This document shows, piece by piece, positions 19,263-27,192 of a DNA stretch of 64,000 bases. The DNA comes from Gleimia europaea ACS-120-V-Col10b. GTDB lineage: Bacteria; Actinomycetota; Actinomycetes; Actinomycetales; Actinomycetaceae. The DNA lies in contig NZ_KE150266.1 in the NCBI RefSeq assembly GCF_000411155.1, positions 1,116,001-1,180,000 on the forward strand, written 5' to 3'. Numbering within the stretch: position 1 is the stretch's first letter; every line of letters starts with the position of its first letter. A program made the translations under genes and the position numbers. The notes under the pieces are model-generated. The model saw only the letters and a list, made by a program, of their open reading frames with translations, had not been told where the DNA came from and made no database searches.

Positions 19263-19451
19263 ATGTCAGAAAAAACTGCGGAAGCAAAGAAGACTGTCGA
19301 AGAACTTGACCCGCGAACGGCTGCACGTCTTGCGCGCGCACCGCTTCCAACCAAGTACACGACGTTCAAGCGCAACTTCATTCCCTACCAGCTGGTACGT
19401 TTTGCAATGTTCAACATCCGTACGCTCGACATCGTGCGTCGAAGCATGTAA
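19263..19451 (+). CDS. Small basic protein downstream of the SQR-like gene
   Basis: A 62-residue protein starting MSEKTAEAKK. GGAG at 8 nt before the ATG lies in the last codons of the flavoprotein gene, so translation is coupled. The N-terminal third is charged, the C-terminal half (PTKYTTFKRNFIPYQLVRF onward) is basic and amphipathic and could bind the membrane or the partner enzyme. I do not recognise the family. The tight spacing and the terminator right behind suggest it works only with the flavoprotein, for example as a membrane or complex subunit. Confidence 0.7.
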   Translation: MSEKTAEAKKTVEELDPRTAARLARAPLPTKYTTFKRNFIPYQLVRFAMFNIRTLDIVRRSM

Positions 19452-19474
19452 CAGCACTACGTAGCTGAATACTG

Positions 19475-19512
19475 ATTTTGGTGGGCCACGAAAGTGGTCC
19501 ACCAAAATTTTT
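19475..19512 (+). terminator. Rho-independent terminator of the flavoprotein operon
   Basis: A 15-bp stem (19475-19489 with 19494-19508, one G-T pair) with a GAAA loop is followed by a run of T. It sits 23 bp after the small gene. Confidence 0.9.
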
Positions 19513-19575
19513 CCCAAGAATTTTCCAGGTTAGTTTTAAGCCCTACCCAGAAAAGGGACCTACGTTTTAATTAAT

Positions 19576-19631
19576 CACCGGGAAGATCGGTGAGGAGCTG
19601 TTTTCAGATTGGACTCCTCGAGACTGAAAAC
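19576..19631. other. Possible structured RNA element with interlocking stems
   Basis: Three pairings can be seen: 19576-19580 with 19588-19592, 19593-19597 with 19614-19618, and an 8-bp match 19600-19607 with 19624-19631. The last two overlap in the manner of an H-type pseudoknot or as alternative folds. The element lies between two terminators in a 309-bp gap without genes. It may be an orphan small RNA, a relic of a leader, or chance. Confidence 0.3.
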
Positions 19632-19654
19632 CTTGCATTGTGTTGATGGGATGA

Positions 19655-19693
19655 CATGGGGGCGGCCCGAGTTAAACTCGGGCCGCCCCCATG
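19655..19693. terminator. Bidirectional terminator at the end of the transporter-nanA operon
   Basis: A perfect 19-bp inverted repeat (19655-19673 with 19675-19693) separated by one base. It is followed by T-rich sequence on the + strand. It lies 67 bp beyond the nanA stop on the - strand. A second hairpin with 10-bp arms is at 19700-19709 and 19724-19733, so nanA transcripts meet two stems in a row. Confidence 0.75.
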
Positions 19694-19760
19694 TTTCTTG
19701 TTCGGGTCCGAAGCGCTGGGCTTGGACCCGAACGGGGTCACAGCAAGCCTTGCCGTAGTT

Positions 19761-20672
19761 TTACAGCAAGCTTTCCTGCTTGAGAACCTGGGCGATTGCC
19801 ACCCGGTTCTCGCCCTCCAGAGGCAGCACAGGTTCTGGCATCTGCGCAGAGTCAAAGACGCCCATCAGGTTCAGAGCAGTCTTGAACGCGCCTACACCAG
19901 CAGCAAAGCCGAACTCGCCGCGCGTCACCGAAGTGATACGCATGAGGCGCGCAGCCTGGGTTTGGAGTTCGCGCACGCGATCCCAATCACCAGCCTGGTA
20001 TGCCTTCCACTGCTCCACGTACAGATCTGGATTAACGTTAGCGAGGCCGGGAACGGAGCCGTCCGCACCAGACAGGTAGGCGCCGTCAACGACAACCTCA
20101 TGCCCGGTAAATACCTGGAGCGGGTGGCCTGCAAGATCGTTAGCCATCGTTAGGTAGCGGAAACTCACGTCGTCGCCCGAGGAGTCCTTCACGCCCGCCA
20201 GCACTCCATCAACTCCAAGTCGCACCAGCATGTCGCCCTGCAACTTTATGTGGACGCACTGGGGCAGGTCATAGGCAAAGATGGGCAGATCGGTAGCCTC
20301 GTGAATGAGGCGGAAGTGGCGCTCTACCTCTTTTTGCCCCACGATGGCGTAGAACGGGGCGGTCGCAACGATGGCGTCGGCTCCCAGTTCTTCCGCAACG
20401 CGCACGTGTTCGAGGACACGCGGGGTAGAGGTATCGATAACTCCAACCAACACGGGAACGCGGCCATCGGCCACGCGCATTGCAGTCTCGACAATCTGCC
20501 GCCTGCGCTCATCGGTGCAGAACACGACTTCGGAGGACGATCCCAGTACGAACAAGCCGTCAACACCGGCCTCAATCATGCGATTCAAGGACCGCTCGTA
20601 AGAGGCGACGTCAAGTTCATGATCGTCGGTAAGCGGGGTTACAACGGGGGGAATAATTCCGTGGAATTTCAT
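19761..20672 (-). CDS. nanA: N-acetylneuraminate lyase (DapA/NanA family)
   Basis: A 303-residue TIM-barrel aldolase of the dihydrodipicolinate synthase/N-acetylneuraminate lyase family. The Schiff-base lysine is in AGVKDSSG (Lys162) and the catalytic tyrosine in FAYDLP (Tyr134). The substrate-carboxylate loop reads GSSSE instead of the usual GSTGE or GTTGE. NAL activity (sialic acid to N-acetylmannosamine and pyruvate) is inferred from the surrounding importer, NanE, NanK and sialidase genes rather than from the specificity residues. The ATG at 20672 has GAGGA upstream, 8 nt after the end of the ATPase gene. It is the last gene of the importer operon and is followed by strong terminators. 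Confidence 0.82.
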   Translation of the reverse strand: MKFHGIIPPVVTPLTDDHELDVASYERSLNRMIEAGVDGLFVLGSSSEVVFCTDERRRQIVETAMRVADGRVPVLVGVIDTSTPRVLEHVRVAEELGADAIVATAPFYAIVGQKEVERHFRLIHEATDLPIFAYDLPQCVHIKLQGDMLVRLGVDGVLAGVKDSSGDDVSFRYLTMANDLAGHPLQVFTGHEVVVDGAYLSGADGSVPGLANVNPDLYVEQWKAYQAGDWDRVRELQTQAARLMRITSVTRGEFGFAAGVGAFKTALNLMGVFDSAQMPEPVLPLEGENRVAIAQVLKQESLL

Positions 20673-20680
20673 TATCTTCC

Positions 20681-21532
20681 TCAAGCCTTACTGGTTCCAA
20701 GATCCGGGTGTAGCAGGGATGGTGCCGCACCGAGAAGAGTCTTTGTGTATGGGTGCTGTGGATTTTCGAGCAGCTGCTTAGCTGGTCCCTGTTCCACGAC
20801 CTTGCCCGAGTTCATCACCGCAATAGTGTCGGAAATGTAGCGGACAGTTTGGATGTCGTGGGAGATGAAGACCATTGCGAGGCCAAGTTCGTTCTTCAAA
20901 TCCATAAGCAAGTTCAAAATCTGGGCGCGCACCGACACGTCGAGGGCCGAGGTGGGTTCGTCTGCGATTATCGCGTCCGGGTTGAGCGAGAGAGCGCGCG
21001 CAATAGCGACGCGTTGACGCTGGCCGCCGGATAGCTGTCCGGGGAGCGCATCGAGAGCCGAGTGGGGCAGGCCCACCATTTCGATGAGCTCCTCCACCCG
21101 CGCTTCTCGGTCAGCTTCACTGCCGATTTTGTGGACGCGAAGCGGGTCCATCAGCTGGTCGCGCACAGCCATGCGTGCGTTCAATGCGGTTGCGGGATCC
21201 TGGAACACTACGGATACCACGCGTCCGATTTTTCGCCTGTCTGCGGCCGACCGTTTGGTGACTTCTTCACCCCGGAAGAACACCTTGCCGGTTGTGGCGG
21301 ACTGCAGGCCACACATCACGTTGGCGGTGGTGGACTTTCCGGAACCGGATTCACCCACGAGGCCGAGGACCTTGCCGGGCATCAGTTTCATACTGACGCC
21401 CCGCACGGCGCTGACCTTGTTGGGGTTGAAAACCGAGCCGGTTCGGGTTTTAAACGTCACGTTGACGTCCTGTAGTTCAATGATTGGCCCATCATAAGGG
21501 GCGAGTTCTGGCATTGAAGCTTTGCGCGCCAT
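20681..21532 (-). CDS. Peptide/sialic acid-type ABC transporter ATPase
   Basis: A 283-residue ATPase of the oligopeptide/dipeptide (DppF/OppF) group. Walker A is GESGSGKST near residue 59, Q-loop VFQDP, signature LSGGQRQR, Walker B AIIADEP and the C-terminal HPYTKTLL segment typical of the family. It energises import together with the ATPase half of the fused protein encoded just upstream. Its start codon overlaps the stop of that gene by one base. The location in a sialic acid operon suggests that the substrate is sialic acid, as in the SatABCD and SiaEFGI systems of other bacteria. Confidence 0.9.
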   Translation of the reverse strand: MARKASMPELAPYDGPIIELQDVNVTFKTRTGSVFNPNKVSAVRGVSMKLMPGKVLGLVGESGSGKSTTANVMCGLQSATTGKVFFRGEEVTKRSAADRRKIGRVVSVVFQDPATALNARMAVRDQLMDPLRVHKIGSEADREARVEELIEMVGLPHSALDALPGQLSGGQRQRVAIARALSLNPDAIIADEPTSALDVSVRAQILNLLMDLKNELGLAMVFISHDIQTVRYISDTIAVMNSGKVVEQGPAKQLLENPQHPYTKTLLGAAPSLLHPDLGTSKA

Positions 21533-23607
21533 TATTTGACCTCCCCATTCAACTCGGTTTCAACAGACTTGCCTGGCTGTTTTGGCGGCTCATAGCCGGC
21601 CTCGATCCAAGCGCTGTCTGGCTCGGCTGCGTACCTGTGGCTCACGCCTGGAATACTCATGATGATCGGCTTGGTGTGCAAACCGACGTCCGGGTGCGAC
21701 GAGCGGGGCGCGAAACGGTCTCCGTCGGGGAAGTCCCGAGGTGAAGGCACGGTGCCGGGAACCTGGTGGAGGCGTCCCGATCCGGCTTCGATCGAAAGCA
21801 CGGAGCCGAGCAAGCCGCGCGTGTACTCATGTACCGGGTTGGTAAGCAGTTCCGAGGTGGTTGCTTGCTCCACCACCTGACCGGCGTACATGACGGTGAT
21901 CTTGTGGGCGACTTCGGCCACCAGGGCGAGGTCGTGCGAGACGAACACCATGGCGAAGCCCAGCTTTTCACGCAGCTCGTTCAGCAGGTCGATCACTTGG
22001 CGCTGAACGGTTACGTCGAGTGCCGTGGTGGGCTCGTCTGCGATGATGAGCTTCGGGTCGCGGGTGAGGGCCATTGCGATGAGGACGCGCTGGCGCTGCC
22101 CACCGGAGAGTTCGTGCGGGTAGGACTCGAGCGTGCGCTTCGGATCCAGACCAACGAGTTCGAGGAGCTCTTCTGCGGTGCGGGTGCCGCCACGCCTGGT
22201 CAGCTGCTTCATTTGGGAGCGAATCAGCATTGCGGGGTTGAGCGAAGAAAGGGCGTCCTGGTAGATCATTGCCAGCTCGTGACCGAGGAGCTTCTGGCGC
22301 TCCTTGGGCGCCATCTTCAACAGGTCCCGACCCTGGTAGAGGATTTCGCCGGTGATCTGCGCCTTCGGGTCAATCAGCCCCATGATGGTGAGCGCGGTGA
22401 TCGACTTGCCGCATCCTGATTCGCCTACGAGACCCATCGTTTCGTTCTCGCGAACCGAGAACGAAACGCCGTCCACAACGTTCACGTCGCCATGGCGGGG
22501 GAACTTGATCGACAGGTTCTTAACTTCGAGCAGTACCTTGCCGGTCTCTACGGGGGCGAAACGGTCGGTGCGTTCGCGTTCGCAGGCGGCCAGCTGGTTG
22601 ATGCGCTGCTGGAGAGATTCGGCCTGTTCCGCGTACGCCAGGCGCGGGTCAAGTAGCAGGCGGTCTTCCTTGCGCTCGCCCGAAACCGCCTGCACCTTCT
22701 GGTTGGATGCGGGCGCGGCCACCATCGCATCCGTGATGCCTTCAGACAAGATGTTGAGGCACAGGACGGTCAGCATGATCATGATGCCGGGGAACGTCGC
22801 GGTCCACCACATGCCCGCCAGGATTGAACCGGACGAGGAGGCTTCAGACAGCACGTTACCCCAGGTGGGAACCATGGTTGGTTGCAGACCTGAACCGATA
22901 AAGGTAAGGGAGGCTTCGAGGATGATCGCGTCCGCGACGAGGACGGTTGCGAACACGAGGACTGGTGCCGCAGTGTTGCGCACGACGTGCTTGGTCACGA
23001 TCCACGGCGCCCGCGCGCCCGAAACGATGACTGCGCGCACGTAGTCTTCGCCGTAGGCGCTCATTACGTTTGCGCGGACGATGCGTGCGATTTGCGGCGT
23101 GTAAACGAAGGCGATTGCGATGATGATAACGGCGACGATGCCAACTACGTTGTCTGCGTCAAGGCGTTTACTGAACACGAGAACCATGACGGCAGCCATG
23201 GCGATGCCGGGAACCGCCATGATGACGTCCATGATGCGCATGATCACTTCGTTTACCCACTTGCGTGAGACCGCGGCGATCGCGCCGATGATTGATCCGA
23301 CGAGGAGGGCACCGAGGGCGGCGAACAGGCCGATGGTGATCGAGTAGCGGCCACCGTACAGGAGGCGGGAGAGGATGTCGCGGCCCACGTGGTCGGTTCC
23401 GAACAGGTGCTCACCGCTGGGTGCAACCCAGTTGGCGAACGTTTGGGACGGACTGTAAGGCGCGATGAGGGGCGCGAGTAGCGAGAGGAGAACGACGAAC
23501 GCGAGCACGAACACGGAGATGCGCGAGCCGATCGACATGTTCTTGAAACGCGTGAATTTCACGCCCGGCTGGGTTACTTTTTCGAGCTTCTTCTTTTTTG
23601 AAGTCAT
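21532..23607 (-). CDS. Fused ABC transporter permease-ATPase (DppC-DppD type)
   Basis: A 691-residue fusion. Residues 25-300 are a DppC-type permease with an N-terminal helix, the [16 protein letters not shown] segment and the EAA loop ([15 protein letters not shown]). Residues about 305-350 form a charged linker, and residues 355-680 are a DppD-type ATPase (Walker A GESGCGKS at about 395, signature LSGGQRQR at about 500, Walker B LIIADEP at about 521). Such permease-ATPase fusions are known among peptide-type transporters of sialic acid. The fusion guarantees 1:1 stoichiometry of the two modules. It is 6 nt from the other permease gene. No frameshift is visible and the linker has normal composition, so the fusion looks genuine. 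Confidence 0.9.
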   Translation of the reverse strand: MTSKKKKLEKVTQPGVKFTRFKNMSIGSRISVFVLAFVVLLSLLAPLIAPYSPSQTFANWVAPSGEHLFGTDHVGRDILSRLLYGGRYSITIGLFAALGALLVGSIIGAIAAVSRKWVNEVIMRIMDVIMAVPGIAMAAVMVLVFSKRLDADNVVGIVAVIIIAIAFVYTPQIARIVRANVMSAYGEDYVRAVIVSGARAPWIVTKHVVRNTAAPVLVFATVLVADAIILEASLTFIGSGLQPTMVPTWGNVLSEASSSGSILAGMWWTATFPGIMIMLTVLCLNILSEGITDAMVAAPASNQKVQAVSGERKEDRLLLDPRLAYAEQAESLQQRINQLAACERERTDRFAPVETGKVLLEVKNLSIKFPRHGDVNVVDGVSFSVRENETMGLVGESGCGKSITALTIMGLIDPKAQITGEILYQGRDLLKMAPKERQKLLGHELAMIYQDALSSLNPAMLIRSQMKQLTRRGGTRTAEELLELVGLDPKRTLESYPHELSGGQRQRVLIAMALTRDPKLIIADEPTTALDVTVQRQVIDLLNELREKLGFAMVFVSHDLALVAEVAHKITVMYAGQVVEQATTSELLTNPVHEYTRGLLGSVLSIEAGSGRLHQVPGTVPSPRDFPDGDRFAPRSSHPDVGLHTKPIIMSIPGVSHRYAAEPDSAWIEAGYEPPKQPGKSVETELNGEVK

Positions 23608-23613
23608 CGCTGT

Positions 23614-24567
23614 TTACACCGACCTTATGCGCGGGTTGATTAGCAGGTAGAGCAAGTCGACGATGATGTTGACGATGATGAACGCGATTGCCACAACGAG
23701 CACACCGCCTTGCACCAAGGTCACGTAGTTCGCTTGGATACCGGTGACGAGTACGCGTCCCATACCCTGCAGGTTGAAGATGATTTCGATAACTACTGCG
23801 CCACCGATCAGGTAGCCAACGCGTAGGCCCAGCACGGTTACCGGGGTGATGAGCGCGTTGCGCAGAACGTTACGAGAGATAACGACAGCGCGGGGGATGC
23901 CGGCGCCAAGGGCGGTGCGAACGTAGTCGGAGTCGAGTTCTTCAACCATCGACGTCCTCACCACGCGCGTCATTTGGCCAACAACCGGGGTTGCGAGGGC
24001 AAGGGCGGGTAGCAGCATGCGCATGAACCAGCCGGAGAAGTCGCCGGTCATTGAGGGCAGGGCGCCCGACACGGGCAGGGAGGTTCCAACGAAGCCGAGC
24101 ACGAGGAGGCTGGCTAGCCAGAAGGAAGGGGTTCCCAGGAAGATTACTGACAGAACGCGGATTACCTGGTCTGGCCACTGATCGCGGTAGATAGCTGCGA
24201 TGATGCCGAGCGGGAATGCGAAAATAACCGCGATGATGAGGCCGAAGAACGTTAGTTGCAACGTGATTGGTAGGGCGGTGCCCACGAGGTCAGAGACGCG
24301 GTTTGCACTTCCCACACCGTAGGAGCCAAGGTCACCTTGGATCATGCCGGCCAGGTAGTTGACGTATTGAACCAAGAACGGATCGTTTAGACCGTTGTCC
24401 ATCCGGTATTTTTCTAGTGCCTCAGGTGTGGCGAATTCGCCAAGGGCCGAGTAGGCCGGGTCAATTGGCGACAGATACATGATGAAGAAGACCAGTAAGG
24501 TCACTCCAATCACCATGATCGGGAGGGCGACGAGGCGCCGACCGAGAAGTCTAAGAAGATTGTTCAC
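23614..24567 (-). CDS. ABC transporter permease (DppB type)
   Basis: A 317-residue permease of the dipeptide/oligopeptide family. It has the N-terminal helix with RLVALPIMVIGVTLLVFF, the periplasmic loop between helices 1 and 2 that is characteristic of DppB, and the cytoplasmic EAA loop (TALGAGIPRAVVISRNVLRNA). Six helices in total. The GTG start has AGGA at 8 nt. It forms a heterodimer with the permease half of the fused protein. It follows the binding-protein gene after 122 bp that contain a hairpin. Confidence 0.9.
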   Translation of the reverse strand: MNNLLRLLGRRLVALPIMVIGVTLLVFFIMYLSPIDPAYSALGEFATPEALEKYRMDNGLNDPFLVQYVNYLAGMIQGDLGSYGVGSANRVSDLVGTALPITLQLTFFGLIIAVIFAFPLGIIAAIYRDQWPDQVIRVLSVIFLGTPSFWLASLLVLGFVGTSLPVSGALPSMTGDFSGWFMRMLLPALALATPVVGQMTRVVRTSMVEELDSDYVRTALGAGIPRAVVISRNVLRNALITPVTVLGLRVGYLIGGAVVIEIIFNLQGMGRVLVTGIQANYVTLVQGGVLVVAIAFIIVNIIVDLLYLLINPRIRSV

Positions 24568-24637
24568 AACCCATTTCCTGTTCTATCTTCGCTAAGAACT
24601 GACGCAGATTTTGATGGGATTTACTGATTTTGGGAAG

Positions 24638-24672
24638 GAGGAAGGGGCGGGACGTGATCCCGCCCCTTCCTC
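24638..24672 (-). terminator. Intra-operon hairpin between binding-protein and permease genes
   Basis: A perfect 15-bp GC-rich stem (24638-24652 with 24658-24672) with a 5-base loop lies 18 bp after the binding-protein stop. No T-run follows on the - strand. It probably protects the 3' end of the binding-protein mRNA or ends part of the transcripts, giving more binding protein than permease. Confidence 0.65.
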
Positions 24673-24689
24673 ACTTGCCTAGTTGCGTG

Positions 24690-26258
24690 CTACTTGACGG
24701 TTACGCCAAGTGCTTCAAGGCCGGTGGTGCCGATGCCCTTGAAGCCAGAGACCCTGTTCTCGTTCACACCGGTGATCATGGTGCGGTGGAAGAGCGGGAA
24801 TAGGGGTGCGTTCTCAGCGATTAGATCCTGAGCTTCGCCCCACTTGGCCTTTGCCGCATCGCCTTCAAGCTGCGAGGCTTCGGCAACGAGGTCGCGGAGC
24901 TTCTTGTAGTTCTCCGGATCCGAGGTCTGCCAGAAGGTGCGCTTCTGGGTCCAGACGTTGTCGCCGTACCACCAGTCGATGATGATGCCTGGATCCTGGC
25001 CAAATACCGACGGGTCACCAGGTGCCATTGCTACGTCGTAGGTTGCCGCATCAACGTCCGCGTAGTTTGCGTACAGATCCGAGGATGCCATGGACTGTAC
25101 GTTTACCTTCAGGCCGGCGGCCTCAAGATCCTGCTTAACTTGCGGGATGAGGTTTGCGATCCACGCGTGGTCGGTGGTGATCAGCGTGATTTCGGTGAGG
25201 CCAGCGTCTGCGAATGCTGCCTTCGCGGCTTCAGTGTCGAAGTCGAACTGCGTGGCGGCCTTCTTGTATGCCGGGTTAACTTCAGGCAGGAACGAGGTGG
25301 ACGCTACCGCGTCACCTGCAAGACCCTGCTCAACCAGCTTCTGACGGTCGATGGCCTGGTGGAATGCCCGGCGCACCTCCGGCTTGTCGAAGGGAGCCTT
25401 CGAGGTGTTGAACATGAGGAACGCGTTGTTGTAGCCCGGGGTTTCCTGGATGGTCCAGCCGGCGCCCTCAACCTGCGACTTCAGCGCGGAGGGAACGGTT
25501 TCCATGATGTCGATGGTGCCGCCCAGTGCTGCGGAGAGGCGAGCGGAGTCATCCTTGAGGATGTCCCAGTGCATCTTCTCTACCGTTGCGGGCTTGGAGC
25601 CGTTGTAGAACTCGTTCGGCACGGCTTCAATGGCGGTGTCGGTGATGGATTCGTACTTGTACGGGCCAGTCCCAACGGGGAATGCGGTCATCTCTTCCTG
25701 CGTGGACGAGGCGGGAACTACCTTAACGTTCACGAGGCGCTGCGCCAGGTTAGCGAACGGGTACTTCAGCTTGAACACGAGGGTGGAATCGTCCTTGGCC
25801 TCTACCGAGTCCACCATTGCGAAGAACTGCTGGTAGATGGAGGTCGCGTCCGTGGTGCGTGCCCAGGACTCGAGGTAGTCCTTTGTGGTCACGGGGGTGC
25901 CGTCGGAGAACTTGGCGTCCGCGCGGAGCGTAGCCTCATATTCGGTGTCGGAAACCTGCTTTAGCTCCCCATCAGCAAGTGCCGGGTAGACCTCGTAGGT
26001 TGCCATGTTGAACTCGTACAAGCCTTCCATCACGTGCCAGTTCGAACCCATTGCGAGGGCCGAGGACGTGGTAGAAGGATCGTAGTTGGTGGTTTCGTAC
26101 GCTACACCCAGGTTCAGGGTGCCGGTGGGTGCACCATCACCGGCCGCTCCTGTGGAATCTGTGGTGCCTTTGTCTGCCCCTCCGCCACATGCCGAGAGTG
26201 CAAGTGCCGCAGCTGCTGCAACTGCGGCTACTTTGGCCCAGCGTTTCGAAGAACTCAT
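24690..26258 (-). CDS. Extracellular solute-binding lipoprotein (family 5), probable sialic acid binding
   Basis: A 522-residue lipoprotein with signal peptide and lipobox LSAC (Cys24), followed by a Gly/Ser/Thr-rich tether and a family 5 peptide-type binding domain (GTLNLGVAYETTNYDPSTT at the start, LRADAKFSDGTPVTTKDY, RRAFHQAIDRQKLV). It captures the substrate outside the cell and hands it to the permeases. The operon order binding protein, permease, fused permease-ATPase, ATPase, nanA and the adjacent regulator point to sialic acid as ligand. GAGAGGA precedes the ATG. It is divergent from the GntR regulator gene, which probably controls it. Confidence 0.9.
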   Translation of the reverse strand: MSSSKRWAKVAAVAAAAALALSACGGGADKGTTDSTGAAGDGAPTGTLNLGVAYETTNYDPSTTSSALAMGSNWHVMEGLYEFNMATYEVYPALADGELKQVSDTEYEATLRADAKFSDGTPVTTKDYLESWARTTDATSIYQQFFAMVDSVEAKDDSTLVFKLKYPFANLAQRLVNVKVVPASSTQEEMTAFPVGTGPYKYESITDTAIEAVPNEFYNGSKPATVEKMHWDILKDDSARLSAALGGTIDIMETVPSALKSQVEGAGWTIQETPGYNNAFLMFNTSKAPFDKPEVRRAFHQAIDRQKLVEQGLAGDAVASTSFLPEVNPAYKKAATQFDFDTEAAKAAFADAGLTEITLITTDHAWIANLIPQVKQDLEAAGLKVNVQSMASSDLYANYADVDAATYDVAMAPGDPSVFGQDPGIIIDWWYGDNVWTQKRTFWQTSDPENYKKLRDLVAEASQLEGDAAKAKWGEAQDLIAENAPLFPLFHRTMITGVNENRVSGFKGIGTTGLEALGVTVK

Positions 26259-26315
26259 AACTTTTCCTCTCCGTTGAGATGGGAATGAAACGGATTCGCT
26301 TCACTTCTGAAACAA

Positions 26316-26331
26316 TAAGCATCGTTGCTAA
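26316..26331. promoter_or_regulatory. Candidate GntR operator
   Basis: TAAGCA-TCGT-TGCTAA is a near-perfect dyad (five of six arm positions) in the 93-bp divergent region between the binding-protein gene and the GntR gene. Position and symmetry fit a FadR-type dimer, which usually controls its own promoter and the divergent one. No second copy was found at the other nan genes. Confidence 0.4.
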
Positions 26332-26339
26332 GTATCAGT

Positions 26340-26345
26340 TAGGAT
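26340..26345 (+). promoter_or_regulatory. Candidate -10 element of the GntR gene, leaderless
   Basis: TAGGAT matches TANNNT and ends 7 bp before the ATG at 26352. No ribosome binding site precedes that ATG. The octamer gttaggat also occurs upstream of the ROK kinase gene at 33646-33653. Confidence 0.4.
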
Positions 26346-26351
26346 AATCGT

Positions 26352-27119
26352 ATGATGACAGACAACCTAATGCAAGCGTTTTTGGAAAGCACTTCTAAAA
26401 ACCTGCCGAAGAGCTCAGACTCTGGCCGAATCGCGTCTGTTCACAGGTCCAAAGCCACTATGGACGCGGTAAAAGCCTACATACTTGACCACCAGCTAAA
26501 GCCTGGCGATCCACTCCCCACGGAAATTCAGCTGTGTGAAGACCTTGGCGTTTCCCGCTCATCCGTGCGCGAAGCCATTCGTAAGCTCGAGGCCCTCGAC
26601 ATCGTGCGAGTCCAGCAGGGACGCGGCTCCTTCGTGGGGGAAATGTCGCTTCAACCGATGGTTGAAACCCTGGTTCTGCGCTACGCCCTCGATCATTTTG
26701 AAGGATCGGAATCCTTGCGACACGTGGTGGCTATCCGCAGATACATTGATCTGGGAATGAGCGACAGCCTGGCACGGGAACTGAAGGGAACTTCCAATCC
26801 GGAGCTAGAAGAACTGGTTGAGGTCATGATTAAGAAGGCCGAGGCCGGGCAGACCTACCTGGAGGAAGACATTGCTTTCCACAACGGGCTGTCCTCCTAT
26901 TTGGATAACAGCCTGCTGAATCAGCTGGTTGCGGCGATGTGGATGGTGCATCAGTCATTCATTCCGGACATGGAGGAAACGATTAAGCCGGATCTGGTGC
27001 GCACCGCGAAAGCTCACGCCCTCATGCTGGAAACCGCGCAGGCTGGTGATGCCGATGCGTATCGCGCTGCTGTTTACGCCCATTACGAGCCGCTTGCAGA
27101 CATTCTTAAACTTGGCTGA
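26352..27119 (+). CDS. GntR family regulator (FadR/FCD subfamily), probable sialic acid regulator
   Basis: A 255-residue regulator. Residues about 35-100 form the winged helix (LPTEIQLCEDLGVSRSSVREAIRKLEALDIVRVQQGRGSF region), and residues 110-250 are an all-helical FCD effector domain. The domain keeps the metal-binding pattern of this family (an Asp near RRYIDLG, then histidines in DIAFHNGL, KAHALMLE and YAHYEP). Members of this group include NanR-type repressors that respond to sialic acid or its breakdown products. It stands between the divergent importer operon and the sialidase gene, so control of both is likely. The start may be either of two adjacent ATGs. Confidence 0.88.
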   Translation: MMTDNLMQAFLESTSKNLPKSSDSGRIASVHRSKATMDAVKAYILDHQLKPGDPLPTEIQLCEDLGVSRSSVREAIRKLEALDIVRVQQGRGSFVGEMSLQPMVETLVLRYALDHFEGSESLRHVVAIRRYIDLGMSDSLARELKGTSNPELEELVEVMIKKAEAGQTYLEEDIAFHNGLSSYLDNSLLNQLVAAMWMVHQSFIPDMEETIKPDLVRTAKAHALMLETAQAGDADAYRAAVYAHYEPLADILKLG

Positions 27120-27145
27120 TTTAAGGCAGGCAGAACCGTTTCATT

Positions 27146-27174
27146 GTGGCGCGCTCCGTTTGGGGTAGCGCCAC
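27146..27174 (+). terminator. Hairpin between regulator and sialidase genes
   Basis: A 7-bp GC-rich stem (27146-27152 with 27168-27174) with a 15-base loop, followed by a short T-rich stretch. It may reduce read-through from the regulator gene into the sialidase gene. Confidence 0.45.
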
Positions 27175-27192
27175 GTTTATTTGAGGATGGTG

